From: Brevundimonas sp. UBA4553
GTDB lineage: Bacteria; Pseudomonadota; Alphaproteobacteria; Caulobacterales; Caulobacteraceae
Length of the DNA stretch: 64,000 nt
NCBI RefSeq assembly: GCF_002387245.1
Contig: NZ_DGLD01000014.1
Location: forward strand, 124,001-188,000
Direction of reading: 5' to 3'
Shown here in pieces: positions 1 through 8,587 of the stretch (position 1 is its first letter; the number at the start of each line of letters is the position of its first letter). The notes under the pieces are model-generated. The model saw only the letters and a program-made list of their open reading frames with translations. It made no database searches and was not told where the DNA came from. A program made the translations under genes and the position numbers.

Positions 1-1028
1 TTCCCATGCTGGGACGACTGGCGACGGGTCCGTTACTGGCCGTCTGGGCCGACGGATTTCAGCACAGGCGCACGCCGATCGCCCTGCTGGGGCTGGCCAT
101 GGCCCTGGGCTACGGGGGAGCAGGTCTGGTTCAGGGCTTCGCCGCCTGGGCCGTCTGCTGGTTCGTCGGGGCCACGGCGGCGGCGGCCCTGATCCCGCTT
201 AGCGACGTGATGACCTTGCGCGTTGCCAAGCGCGACGGTTTTCCCTTCTCTCTGCCGCGCGGCTGCGGTTCGGCGGCCTTCGTCGTCGCCAATGTGGTCA
301 TGGGCCTGCTGCTGACGCGAGCCCCGCCGGACGCGATCATCGTCTGGATCAGCATCGCGGCGGTGCTGATCGCGGTCACGGCCTGGCGCGTCCTGCCCGC
401 CGAACCGGTCACCGAAGGTCCGCGCGTGCCGGGGCTGGAGCGGTTCAGGGGTCTGGGGCGACTGGTCGCCGATCCCATCTTTATGACCGCCATCTTCGCC
501 GTCGGCGCGGTCCAGGCGGCGCACGCCTTCTACTACGGCTTCTCGGCCATCGCCTGGAAGGCGCAGGGCGTCCCCGAGAGCGTGACCGGTCTGCTCTGGG
601 CCTTCTCCGTTCTGGTCGAGATCGGCTTCATGTGGGTGATCGAACCCTGGCGTCGCCGCGTCGGGATCGGGCCGTGGGTGATGCTGTCCGTAGGCGCCGC
701 CGCCGCAGTCATCCGCTGGACCTTGATGGCGTTCTCGCCCCCGCTCTGGGCGCTGTGGCCCTTGCAGAGCCTGCACGCGCTCAGCTTCGCCGCCACCTAT
801 CTGGCGGGGGTCCAGATCGTCGAGCGTCTGTCACCTCCTGACAGTCACACAGCGGCGCAGACGTTGAGCTCCGTGCTGTCCGCTGGCGTCCTGATCGGGC
901 TGGCGACGGCCGCGTCCGGGCCGCTGTACGACGCCTTTGGCCTGATGGGCTATCTGGCCATGGCGGGATTGGCGGCGCCCGGCGGGCTGGTCGGGCTGAT
1001 CCTGCGGTCGCGGCTGGCGAAGACCTAG
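1..1028 (+). CDS. MFS permease, 5' end cut by window edge
   Basis: Integral inner-membrane transporter of the major facilitator superfamily, nearest in style to the HcaT/3-phenylpropionate-type permeases (MFS_1_like). The reading frame is open to the left edge. The first visible ATG is at 6, but the visible 340 residues begin inside the TM2 region (motif RLATGPLLAVWADGF, the usual cytoplasmic loop 2-3 signature), so TM1 and the true start lie upstream. About ten hydrophobic segments can be counted, and the protein ends with a short basic tail (RSRLAKT). The stop overlaps the convergent neighbour by four bases. The substrate cannot be told from sequence. The family is fairly sure; the HcaT-like subgroup is a guess. 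Confidence 0.8.
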   Translation, partial: PMLGRLATGPLLAVWADGFQHRRTPIALLGLAMALGYGGAGLVQGFAAWAVCWFVGATAAAALIPLSDVMTLRVAKRDGFPFSLPRGCGSAAFVVANVVMGLLLTRAPPDAIIVWISIAAVLIAVTAWRVLPAEPVTEGPRVPGLERFRGLGRLVADPIFMTAIFAVGAVQAAHAFYYGFSAIAWKAQGVPESVTGLLWAFSVLVEIGFMWVIEPWRRRVGIGPWVMLSVGAAAAVIRWTLMAFSPPLWALWPLQSLHALSFAATYLAGVQIVERLSPPDSHTAAQTLSSVLSAGVLIGLATAASGPLYDAFGLMGYLAMAGLAAPGGLVGLILRSRLAKT

Positions 1029-1618
1029 GCCGCGTTCGGCCGGGGCAGGGGCGCCAGGTGGCGGGCGATGACCGAGGCCGCCGTCTTGACCGCCGACTGG
1101 ACCTTGGTGTTCGGCGCATCCGAGGGGGCGCGGATCAGGCCGATGGCGGGCGAAGCCGCGCCGTCCGGCAGATCATTGAGGATTCGATACAGGATGTAGC
1201 TGCCGGCATCCTCCTCTGCGTCCGAGGCGGCCAGGGCGTCGAGGCCCGCAGCGGTCAGGTCGCGCACGATCTCGGCGGCCGGCGCGGTGGCGCGGACAAC
1301 GCCGGGGCCGGTGTGATCCAGGCGGTCGGCGCCGTCCAGACGCCGGTTCTCGGCCCGCATCTGCAGACGGAAGGCGCCCGCATGGGCGGTTCGACCCACC
1401 AGCAGCAGGGCGCTGCATTCCCCCCTGGACAGCAGAGCGCTGAGTTCGGCCGCCAGGACGTCGGCGGCGGGTGATCCTGGCACGGGAAGGGTGCGCGCGC
1501 CGACCGGGTTCCAGGGATCACCAGACAGGTCCTCGACCGGGTCCCAGGCGGTGAAACCCGGGTCCCAGGCGCAGATGGCGATGGCGGGACGTCGATCGGG
1601 GCGTAGCCCGGTATCCAT
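1025..1618 (-). CDS. Pyroglutamyl-peptidase (C15)-like protein lacking the catalytic triad
   Basis: This 197-residue protein has the outline of peptidase family C15 (pyrrolidone-carboxylate peptidase): an N-terminal strand with a GF-type loop (residues 12-24), a central strand LLLVGR (71-76), an AGSY segment (138-141) and a GLIRAP strand (160-165). These can be laid over the C15 motifs around the catalytic Glu, Cys and His. At the expected catalytic places the residues are Gln86, Leu143 and Arg163, so it should not be an active peptidase. The start at 1618 (MDTGLRP) is chosen because the fold begins just after it; an upstream ATG at 1696 would add 26 residues unlike the family. The stop overlaps the convergent MFS gene by four bases. 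The family link comes from reading motifs and is moderate; otherwise it is a conserved hypothetical. Confidence 0.5.
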   Translation of the reverse strand: MDTGLRPDRRPAIAICAWDPGFTAWDPVEDLSGDPWNPVGARTLPVPGSPAADVLAAELSALLSRGECSALLLVGRTAHAGAFRLQMRAENRRLDGADRLDHTGPGVVRATAPAAEIVRDLTAAGLDALAASDAEEDAGSYILYRILNDLPDGAASPAIGLIRAPSDAPNTKVQSAVKTAASVIARHLAPLPRPNAA

Positions 1619-1735
1619 ATCCAGCAAGAAATCCACCCTGTATGACACTAACGCGACAGCGGCCGAGACCGTGCGGGCAACCCTGCGAGAGGTCAAGCCC
1701 GCCGGTTTGAATCGAGGCGGTTTTACGGCGAAGGT

Positions 1736-4279
1736 CTAGTTCAGATCGCCGATGGCCGCGTCCAGCAGCATGAAGGCGCGGCCTTCATCTGTGGCGAGGC
1801 GCGCCTGCACGTCGTGGGCGTCTCCCTGGCGCGCCTGGTCCTGCATCTCGCGTCCGAAGGCGCGGACATAGGCGTCGGCGTCGGCGCGCAGGTCGGCGTC
1901 GGCCAGAATGCGGCGCGACACGCTGCGCACGGCGGCGGGCGCAACCCGACGCACGATCTGACGGGCGCGGTCCGGCTCCTGCATCGCCAGCGCGCGCGCC
2001 GCTTCCTCGATCCGGGCGCGGGGCAGCAGAGCATTGGGATCGACCCCCATGCGGCGGATGGCGGCGGTGATCCGATCGGCCAGGGCTGCGGCGTCGACGG
2101 GCGCGGCCACCGGGGCGTCCAGTTCTAGCGGCGGTTCGTGAGCCTCATTATCGAGGTCATTCGCCAGATCGTTCCAGTCCAGCGGCTCGTCCTGAGCCGG
2201 CGCAGGCGAGGCCTCCTCGGTCGGCTCAAGCCTCAGACGGCCGCGCAGGCCGAAGCCGCGTTCCTCTACCGTCTTGGCGGCGGGTTCAGGCTTGGGTTCA
2301 ACAGGGCGCGGCTTGTAGCGCGGGGTTTCGGCAGCGGGCGTGGCCAGCAAGGGCTCCCGGCGGCGACTGGCGGGCGTGTCCCCGGACACCACGCCCATGA
2401 CGCGCACGGCCTCGGTCAGCATCTCGTAGTTGCGGCGTACGCGATCCTGGAAGCCGCTTTCGAGAGCTTCGGTGTCATCGGCGGCCTTGCGCGACGCCGC
2501 CGACAGTGCAGCCAGACCCTGCTCCACCGAGGCGCGAACCGCGTCGACGCGAGCGGCGGCCTCCTCGGGCAGGCGGTTGGCGCGGGCGTCCATATCGGCC
2601 ACGGCGCTTTCGACCTGGGCCAGGGCGGCGGTCATGCGTCCCAGCGTGTCCTCCAGCCTTTCGACCACCTTCTCGCCGGTCAGATCGACCATGTCGGCGG
2701 TCTGGTTGACGATCTTGCGGGCGCCGTCGATGCGCGCCTCGGCGGCTTCATCCGCCTTCTGGGCGGCGTCAAACAGGGACTCGCCCAGGCGGTCGGCGCG
2801 AATCTGGGCCTGTTCCAGCGCGGCGGCGGCGGCGGTCCGCTGCTCGTCGGCGGTGGCCTGCAGGGCCGAGAGGGCGCGTCGGGTTTCTTCGACCAGGACG
2901 TCGCGGGATTCTGCCGCCAGGGCCTCGAAGCGGTCGAGCGCCAGTTTGGTGGCGTGGTCGAATCCGTCGGCCTCGCGCTGCGACAGGTCGACGAGGGCGC
3001 GGAACTGATCGGTCACGGCCTCGACCTGGGCCTTCAGGGCGTCGCTGACGTCGCCCGTCGTCTGGTTCAACTCGCCGGCGGCGCCGCGGGTCAGGGACAG
3101 TTGCTCGGTGAACTGGGCCCGCTGGCTCTCGATCTGGGCCGAGAAGTCCTCCTGGTCGGTGCGCAGGGCGTAGGCGGCGGTGACCAGGGCGGCGCGCTGC
3201 TGGCTCAGTCCTTCCTCGACCGATTGAATCTGTTCAGCGACGCCCGTCCCGGCGGTTTCCAGTCGCAGGGTCTGGCGCGCCAGGTCGTCGGCGGCGGCGC
3301 GGGCGGCGTCCTGCGCCTCGCTGGCGGCGGCGGCCAGATCGGCGGCGCGCGCGGCCAGCGCGGCTTCGGCCTCGCGGAGTTGGGTCTGGGCCAGGTCGGA
3401 GGCGTCCACCACCATGCGCGACTGGCGCTCGACCGCATCGACGACGCCGGTGGCTTGGCTGTCCAGTTGCACGCCCAGGGCGCCCAACTGCTCGCGCTCA
3501 CGACCGAGTTGGTCGGTCAGGCGGCGGGCGGTGCGGCCGGCGCTGTCGGCGGCTTCGTTCAGGCGAACGGTTTCCTCCGCCAGGGCTTCACGCAACAGGG
3601 CCATGTCCGAGCGAGCGCGTTCGGCGGCCAGCGCCGCCTGATCGATGTCGCCGCGCAGGGATGTCAGCACCTGGCCCGTCTGATGGGCGGCCAGCGCCGT
3701 CGGCCCGACCAGGGCTTCAGCCATGTCGCGGGCGCGACGGGTCTCGGTGGCCAGATGGGCGCCCTGTCGAACGGCGTGGGCCAGCATGATGGCCAGACCG
3801 GCGGGGGCGAGGGCGATCAGGGCGTAGACGGCCAGACGCAGCGGCTCCAGCGGCACCACGCCCGAGCCGAACTCATAGGCGAACCAGGAGGCGACGCCGC
3901 CGATCCAGAGCGCGGAGGCGAGGCCGGCGATCAGATAGGCGTTCCCGCCGGATGGTTGAGCCGGAGCGCGGCGAGCCGCAACGGGCGCCGGCGCCATAGG
4001 TTCGTCGATTGGGGCGGGTGGGGTGTCCGACGAAACCGCCAAGGGGCCCAGGTCGGGCGCAGGCTGGGCATGAAGCGCGGCCGCGCGCTCATCAGCCAGG
4101 CGCTGCTCTTCAAGCAGGCGGCGACGACGACGCTCGGACATCGGCTTTTCAGGCGCCGGCTGCAGCGAGAGCTCGGCGTCCGCAGTCTCGTCGCCCGACG
4201 CGACGGCGGCGGACTCGTCGAGACCTTCGCCCGGTTCAGGGTCGGAGAGGTTGAGCGGCGGCCGATGGCTGGATTTCAT
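1736..4279 (-). CDS. tipN: TipN-like polar membrane coiled-coil protein
   Basis: The 847-residue protein has a proline-rich, charged cytoplasmic N-terminus (1-110) with a very basic stretch near residues 49-55. Two membrane helices follow (about 113-134 and 146-170), then a long Ala/Glu/Gln/Arg-rich coiled coil (about 175-650), a Pro-rich linker and a helical C-terminal tail. This is the architecture and size of Caulobacter TipN, which marks the new pole and helps orient division, flagellum placement and chromosome partitioning. The opening MKSSHRPPLNLSDPE resembles what I remember of TipN starts. It appears monocistronic; the closest upstream gene is the 59-residue peptide on the same strand. 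The architecture is seen directly, and the TipN name is a recognition call that an alignment should confirm. The alternative is a generic two-TM coiled-coil protein. Confidence 0.68.
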   Translation of the reverse strand: MKSSHRPPLNLSDPEPGEGLDESAAVASGDETADAELSLQPAPEKPMSERRRRRLLEEQRLADERAAALHAQPAPDLGPLAVSSDTPPAPIDEPMAPAPVAARRAPAQPSGGNAYLIAGLASALWIGGVASWFAYEFGSGVVPLEPLRLAVYALIALAPAGLAIMLAHAVRQGAHLATETRRARDMAEALVGPTALAAHQTGQVLTSLRGDIDQAALAAERARSDMALLREALAEETVRLNEAADSAGRTARRLTDQLGREREQLGALGVQLDSQATGVVDAVERQSRMVVDASDLAQTQLREAEAALAARAADLAAAASEAQDAARAAADDLARQTLRLETAGTGVAEQIQSVEEGLSQQRAALVTAAYALRTDQEDFSAQIESQRAQFTEQLSLTRGAAGELNQTTGDVSDALKAQVEAVTDQFRALVDLSQREADGFDHATKLALDRFEALAAESRDVLVEETRRALSALQATADEQRTAAAAALEQAQIRADRLGESLFDAAQKADEAAEARIDGARKIVNQTADMVDLTGEKVVERLEDTLGRMTAALAQVESAVADMDARANRLPEEAAARVDAVRASVEQGLAALSAASRKAADDTEALESGFQDRVRRNYEMLTEAVRVMGVVSGDTPASRRREPLLATPAAETPRYKPRPVEPKPEPAAKTVEERGFGLRGRLRLEPTEEASPAPAQDEPLDWNDLANDLDNEAHEPPLELDAPVAAPVDAAALADRITAAIRRMGVDPNALLPRARIEEAARALAMQEPDRARQIVRRVAPAAVRSVSRRILADADLRADADAYVRAFGREMQDQARQGDAHDVQARLATDEGRAFMLLDAAIGDLN

Positions 4280-4421
4280 GGGGCGTCGATCTCGTTCACT
4301 AATCGCCGGAAACGCGACGAGCGCGCGCTGGGATCGACCCTAACGGCTTGATCCTGTCGCGCAAAGGCTCACACGTTCGGATTCCGCTGCAGATGTCGAT
4401 CGCCGCCCGGAAGCCGTGCAG

Positions 4422-4601
4422 TCAGCAGTCGCTGGGCGGGGTGACGGCGATGCTCGCCGCCGGCGTGTCCCGGCAATCCTGAACGCGTTGAATCTCGCGC
4501 TCTGCGTGGCGGGGAGCCTGCAAATCGACGCCGAACTGCGACAACGCCGCCGCAGCGAGCATCGCAATCAGGCCAGCCAGCAATTCCAGCAGCATTTGCA
4601 T
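4422..4601 (-). CDS. Small membrane-anchored peptide (59 aa), unknown
   Basis: An open frame runs from ATG 4601 to TGA 4422. It starts MQMLLELLAGLIAMLAAAA, a clear hydrophobic helix without charged breaks, and continues as a polar tail with Cys-containing ends (QDCRDTPAAS and a terminal PPSDC). A GCGAGG ribosome-binding site lies five bases before the first ATG; a second ATG follows two codons later. The tail holds two cysteines that could pair in the periplasm. No family is recognised. It lies upstream of tipN on the same strand with a gap of about 140 bases. Support comes from the good binding site and the coherent TM-plus-tail design; it remains a prediction. Confidence 0.55.
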   Translation of the reverse strand: MQMLLELLAGLIAMLAAAALSQFGVDLQAPRHAEREIQRVQDCRDTPAASIAVTPPSDC

Positions 4602-4631
4602 AACCTCGCTTATGACAGAAGCAGGCCCGGA

Positions 4632-4653
4632 TCACAATGCGGCCCCATTGTGA
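4632..4653. repeat. 8-bp inverted repeat TCACAATG/CATTGTGA
   Basis: TCACAATG (4632-4639) and CATTGTGA (4646-4653) form a perfect inverted repeat with a six-base spacer. A further CATTGT occurs about a dozen bases downstream. It sits between the divergent 59-residue peptide gene and the phospholipase D-like gene, about 30 bases from one start and 100 from the other. It could be an operator for a dimeric regulator or an RNA hairpin. Nothing links it to a known regulator. Confidence 0.4.
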
Positions 4654-4755
4654 AGCTGAGCCATTGTCGGTTCAGTGGAACGAAAACGCTCGCAGCGTCA
4701 CTGTATGACGCGGGCGCGTAGCGGATCGTCACGCGAATCAGACAGCTATGGCGCA

Positions 4756-6234
4756 ATGCATGAACCGGGCGACATCTATGAGGGCAGCCTGCTTGAGCCG
4801 GGGCGGGACTGCTGGCGCATAGCCACCGCCCACCGGTTCACGCCATTGATGGAGAACAACGCCTACTTCGATGCGCTCGCCTCCTCCCTGCAAAAGGCGA
4901 AGAAGTCGATTGTCATCCTGGGCTGGCAGTTCGATCCTCGCACGAGGCTGGACCCGGAATCGCCGCTCATAGATCGGCGTGGAGAGATTGGACATCAACT
5001 CCGCAGCCTGGTGCGTCAGAAGCCGGATCTGGATATCCGTCTGCTGATCTGGAAGTCGCCGCTGCTGATTGCGGCGTCGCAGGGCTTCTATCCCCATCGG
5101 GCGCAGAACTGGTTTCGCAAGCGAACGGTCGAATTCCGCCTGGACAAGCCCGGCATCCTGGGCGCGTGCCACCACCAGAAGGTGATCGTCATCGACGACA
5201 AGGTGGCGTTCTGCGGCGGGGGCGACATCGCCACCGATCGCTGGGACACCGACGAGCATCTGGATTTCGATCCCCGCCGCTGCCAGCCGTCCGGACTGTT
5301 CAGCGCGCCTCGACACGAGGTGATGAGCGTTATGGACGGTCCGGCCGCCCGGGCCCTGGGGGATCTGGCGCGGGAGCGCTGGTATCGCGCCACCTGGGAA
5401 CGGACTGTCCCGGACGATTCCGACGACGATCCGTGGCCGGACGGCGTCGAGCCGGCGCTGACCGATGTCGCTATCGGCATAGCCCGCACCGAACCGCAGG
5501 TGCGCGGCCGCCCGGAGGTTCGCGAGAATGAGGCGCTTCATCTGGAGTCCATCCGTCGCGCCAGGCGGCTGATCTATCTGGAAAACCAGTACTTCACCTC
5601 GCCGATCATCGCCGCCGCCCTGGCCGAGCGGCTGGCCGAGCCCGATGGACCGGAAATCGTGCTGGTCTCGACAGGGCGCAGTCCCAGCTGGTTCGACGGC
5701 CTGACCATGGATACTGCCCGCGCTGAGGTTCTCTACCGCCTGGAACAGGCCGACGCCCACAACCGGTTCACTGCGTTCAGCCCGCGCACCGCCGAGGGCG
5801 AGCGCATTATCGTTCACGCCAAGATGTCGATCATTGACGATCAGTTGTTGCGTATCGGCTCGACCAATCTGAACAACCGGTCCCAGGGCCTGGATACGGA
5901 ATGCGATGTGGCCGCCGAACCGACCTCGGCGGAAGGACGCGAAGTCGTGCGGCGCTTCCGCCAGCGCTCCATCGGGCATTTCATAGGGGTGTCGGGCGAG
6001 GCCTTCGCTCAGGCCGAGGCGATCATGGGCTCGGTCGGGCAGGCCATCATGACGTTTGGATCCGACCGGATGACCCTGCTCGGCTCGACCCCGCCGTCAC
6101 CCGTCGAGCGGCTGTTCGCCGAATGGCAGCTGGGCGATCCCATGTCGTCGCGTGACGCCTGGCGCCCCTGGAAACGCCTGAACCGCACGCACCGGACGCG
6201 ACCCCGCTCAGAGGGCGGTCAGGCGCCGGGCTGA
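4756..6234 (+). CDS. Phospholipase D-like / cardiolipin synthase-type protein
   Basis: The 492-residue protein carries two HKD catalytic motifs: H140-x-K142-x4-D147 and H354-x-K356-x4-D361, the second followed by GSTNLNNRS. It therefore belongs to the phospholipase D superfamily and most resembles the cardiolipin synthase branch, which transfers phosphatidyl groups or cleaves phospholipids. No N-terminal membrane helices are visible, unlike ClsA, so it is closer to ClsB/YbhO. The start at 4756 (MHEPGDI) is preferred over the ATG at 4675, whose first 27 residues are basic and unlike the family. It converges with, and overlaps by 16 bases, an EEP-family gene. The same two families are neighbours in E. 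coli (ybhP-clsB), supporting a shared membrane-lipid role. Confidence 0.85.
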   Translation: MHEPGDIYEGSLLEPGRDCWRIATAHRFTPLMENNAYFDALASSLQKAKKSIVILGWQFDPRTRLDPESPLIDRRGEIGHQLRSLVRQKPDLDIRLLIWKSPLLIAASQGFYPHRAQNWFRKRTVEFRLDKPGILGACHHQKVIVIDDKVAFCGGGDIATDRWDTDEHLDFDPRRCQPSGLFSAPRHEVMSVMDGPAARALGDLARERWYRATWERTVPDDSDDDPWPDGVEPALTDVAIGIARTEPQVRGRPEVRENEALHLESIRRARRLIYLENQYFTSPIIAAALAERLAEPDGPEIVLVSTGRSPSWFDGLTMDTARAEVLYRLEQADAHNRFTAFSPRTAEGERIIVHAKMSIIDDQLLRIGSTNLNNRSQGLDTECDVAAEPTSAEGREVVRRFRQRSIGHFIGVSGEAFAQAEAIMGSVGQAIMTFGSDRMTLLGSTPPSPVERLFAEWQLGDPMSSRDAWRPWKRLNRTHRTRPRSEGGQAPG

Positions 6235-6965
6235 CTTTCGAACTCGAAGTCGATGGCGAGCGGCAGGTGGTCCGAGGCTGTGCGCGCCAGAGGGTGCAGC
6301 GGCGTCATGGCCCCCGTCACCCTGATTTCCGGACTGACGAAGCAATGGTCGATGCGGATGGCGGGGAAGCTGGAGGGGAAGGTCTTCACCGAGGGCTTCA
6401 GCCCCAGTTGGCGCTGGGCGTCGACCAGCCGTCGTGTCAGCGCCTGGTAGGGGCGGGTGATCGAGGTGGCGTTGAAATCCCCGGTCAGGATGGTCGGCCC
6501 GATACAGGCGGGATCCCCCAGCCATTCCCGTCCGACCAGAGCCGCCGCCTGAAGTCTTTGTTCGCGCGGCACCAACCCCAAGTGCGTGTTGAAGACGTTC
6601 AGGACGGTCCCGTCGAAGTCGATGGCCGACCACAGGGCGCCGCGGGGCTCCAGCCCCCTCAGATTGGGCAGGGTCGGCAGGGCGGCGGCGCGGATAAGCC
6701 GTTCGGGCCGCGCTGTCAGAATGGCGTCGCCGTAAAGCTCCGCCTCGATCGTCATGGCCGGGTGGAAGCGGAAACCCATCGACAGGCGCTCGGCGATGGC
6801 GTGGGCCTGATCGACGCCGTTGGTGCGGGCGCGCCCGACGTCCAGTTCCTGCAGACAGACGATGTCCGGCTCCAGTTCGGCGATGACGGCGGCGATGCGC
6901 GCCACGTCCAGCTTGCGATCAACGCCGACGCAGCGGTGCACATTATAGGTGACGAGTCTGGGCAT
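6219..6965 (-). CDS. Endonuclease/exonuclease/phosphatase family protein (YbhP-like)
   Basis: The 248 residues show the EEP fold signatures in order: LVTYNVHRC near the N-terminus, LQELD for the metal-binding Glu, GDFNAT in the centre, and a C-terminal SDHLPL with the catalytic Asp-His. Members cleave phosphodiester bonds in nucleic acids, inositides or sphingolipids. No signal peptide is seen. Its partner is the convergent phospholipase D-like gene, the same pairing as ybhP with clsB in E. coli, so a lipid substrate is more likely than DNA. That is an inference from context. Confidence 0.85.
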   Translation of the reverse strand: MPRLVTYNVHRCVGVDRKLDVARIAAVIAELEPDIVCLQELDVGRARTNGVDQAHAIAERLSMGFRFHPAMTIEAELYGDAILTARPERLIRAAALPTLPNLRGLEPRGALWSAIDFDGTVLNVFNTHLGLVPREQRLQAAALVGREWLGDPACIGPTILTGDFNATSITRPYQALTRRLVDAQRQLGLKPSVKTFPSSFPAIRIDHCFVSPEIRVTGAMTPLHPLARTASDHLPLAIDFEFESQPGA

Positions 6966-7009
6966 GGGTCCTTGTCGGCGCGGTCGATCCCGCCGCCGGT
7001 CTATCCGCT

Positions 7010-7696
7010 CTAGATGACAACCAGACGGTCGGGGACCTCGTTGATATCAGCGGATCGCGGCGGAAACTGTTCCGCCAGAACCTGACCGCACAGGGCGATG
7101 GCCTGTTGCATGCCTTCAACGGGTTGATGGCGGCGCAGCCCGGCCGTCAGGGCGGCGACCGCCTCCGCCCAGACTTCCGGACTGACACGGGAATGGATGC
7201 CCGCGTCGGCGATGACCTCGACCTGATGATCGGCCAGGGCGGCGAAGATCAGGACCCCGGTGCGAGCCTCGGTCTTGTGCAGGCCGTGGGCGAGGAACTG
7301 TTGCAGCGCGGCGCGGCGCACACGGGTGCGACGCAGGGCGGCGGGGGTCAGCAATCGCCTCATGGCGGGGATCAGGCTCAGCAGGAAGACGGAGAGGAAG
7401 ACCGCCGCCTGGACCAAGGCGTAGGCGGCCAGGGTTTGGCTGATCTCCAGCTCTCGCCCGGCAGCGTGGGCGGCCTGCCAGTCGCCGCCCAAACCCGACA
7501 GCCAGGGCGCGCCGAAGCCGAGCGGGATCAGGGCCAGGGGCAGCAACAGGGCCGCCGCCGCCGCCCAGGCCAGGCTGACGTCACGATAGGAGGACACCTG
7601 CCGCGCCACGACGCAGAAGATCTCGCCAGAGGTGGTCTCCTCGGCGCGGGCGATGGCCTCGGCCACACGCGCGTGGTCGTCGGTCGTGAACTGCAT
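7010..7696 (-). CDS. TPM-domain membrane protein
   Basis: This 228-residue protein opens with a TPM-type domain (helical start followed by SGEIFCVVARQVSSYRD), contains two hydrophobic segments in the middle (around residues 45-65 and 100-120), and ends with a soluble domain including a VEVIADAGIHSRVSPEVW stretch typical of the family. TPM proteins are membrane-associated and some act as phosphatases; in plants the relative TLP18.3 helps photosystem repair. The start at 7696 is chosen because it forms a TGATG overlap with the upstream stop and has a G-run six bases before it; the ATG two codons earlier has no spacing. It is the third gene of a lemA-TPM-TPM operon. Confidence 0.85.
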   Translation of the reverse strand: MQFTTDDHARVAEAIARAEETTSGEIFCVVARQVSSYRDVSLAWAAAAALLLPLALIPLGFGAPWLSGLGGDWQAAHAAGRELEISQTLAAYALVQAAVFLSVFLLSLIPAMRRLLTPAALRRTRVRRAALQQFLAHGLHKTEARTGVLIFAALADHQVEVIADAGIHSRVSPEVWAEAVAALTAGLRRHQPVEGMQQAIALCGQVLAEQFPPRSADINEVPDRLVVI

Positions 7697-8580
7697 CACC
7701 ATCCCCCCGAAGCGCCGCCGCCGCCGAAACCGCCCCCGCCGCCGCCAAATCCACCGCCGCCAAATCCACCGCCGCCGAAACCGCCGCCGCCGCTCCAGCC
7801 GCCGCCACCGCGACCGCCGCGTCCCTGGTTCTTCAGCGCCTCGCTGGCGGCCCAGATCAGGATGGGCGTCAGGCCGTCTCGTTTGCCGCCGCGACGACGT
7901 TTGCCGCCCGCCGCCGCCATCACCAGGCTGATGAAAAGGAAGAAGAAGATCAGGAAGATGATGATCGCCGGCAGAATCGGCTTCTCGCGCTCGCTGGTCG
8001 CGCTTCTGGCGTCCGCCGCTCGGGCCTGGGCCTCGGCTGGGTCAGCAGTCAGCTGGGCGATGACGGCGTCGGCGCCGGCCATGATCCCGGCGGCGTAGTC
8101 GCCCGTGCGGAAGGCCGGCAGGATGTCGTTGCGGATGATCTGCGACGAATAGGCGTCGGTCAGCACGCCCTCCAGCCCATAGCCGACCTCGATCCGCACC
8201 TTGCGTTCGTTCGGCGCGACGATCAGCAGGGCGCCGCCGTCGTTTTCCTTCTGGCCGATGCCCCAGTGACGACCCAGCTGATAGCCGAAGTCCTCAATCT
8301 CCTGATCCTGCAGCGAGGGCAGGGTGACGACGACCAGCTGGTCGCCGGTCTGGCGTTCCAGTGTCTCCAGCTTGGCGGTCAGGACCTGTTCCTGTTCCGG
8401 CGTCAGAAGCTGGGCGTCGTCGACGACTCTGCCGGTCAGGGCGGGGAACCGGATCTCGGCGGCCAGGGCCGGCAGAGCCGCCAGCCACAGAACGAGGCCG
8501 AGCACCAGGGCCGGGAGCAGACCCGGCCCAAGTGGACCGAGACCGAGGCGGTCCCTCAGGGCGAGGGCGGAGGGGATCAT
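7696..8580 (-). CDS. TPM-domain protein with glycine-rich tail (YgcG-like)
   Basis: The 294 residues comprise a signal-anchor ending near LPALAAE, a TPM domain (VVDDAQLLTPEQE through SSQIIRNDILPAFR), a second membrane helix (PAIIIFLIFFFLFISLVMA), and a C-terminal tail of almost pure Gly with Phe/Trp (repeats of GGGGF). This is the YgcG-type architecture, usually found next to lemA. The start at 8580 (MIPSALAL) lies eight bases after the lemA stop; an ATG at 8688 would sit inside lemA. The protein is likely held in the inner membrane with the TPM domain in the periplasm. Its biochemical role is not established. Confidence 0.88.
   Translation of the reverse strand: MIPSALALRDRLGLGPLGPGLLPALVLGLVLWLAALPALAAEIRFPALTGRVVDDAQLLTPEQEQVLTAKLETLERQTGDQLVVVTLPSLQDQEIEDFGYQLGRHWGIGQKENDGGALLIVAPNERKVRIEVGYGLEGVLTDAYSSQIIRNDILPAFRTGDYAAGIMAGADAVIAQLTADPAEAQARAADARSATSEREKPILPAIIIFLIFFFLFISLVMAAAGGKRRRGGKRDGLTPILIWAASEALKNQGRGGRGGGGWSGGGGFGGGGFGGGGFGGGGGGFGGGGASGGW
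7702..7822. repeat. GC-rich short tandem repeats encoding the Gly tail
   Basis: Runs of CCGCCGCC interrupted by AAATCCA/GAAA units, for example two adjacent copies of AAATCCACCGCCGCC, encode the GGGGF-rich tail of the upstream TPM protein. Such imperfect units can expand or contract by slippage, so tail length may vary between strains. The repeat also places a G-run just before the downstream TPM start. Confidence 0.8.
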
Positions 8581-8587
8581 GTCGGGC

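Noticed and set aside
2138..4351. 737-codon plus-strand frame opposite tipN
   Set aside because: Long shadow frame of a GC-rich coding sequence; Gly/Arg/Gln/Val-rich with no domain, while the minus strand gives a coherent TM-plus-coiled-coil protein.
7702..7822. CCGCCG repeats considered as CRISPR or satellite array
   Set aside because: Units are short, imperfect and in frame with a Gly-rich protein tail; there are no spacers.
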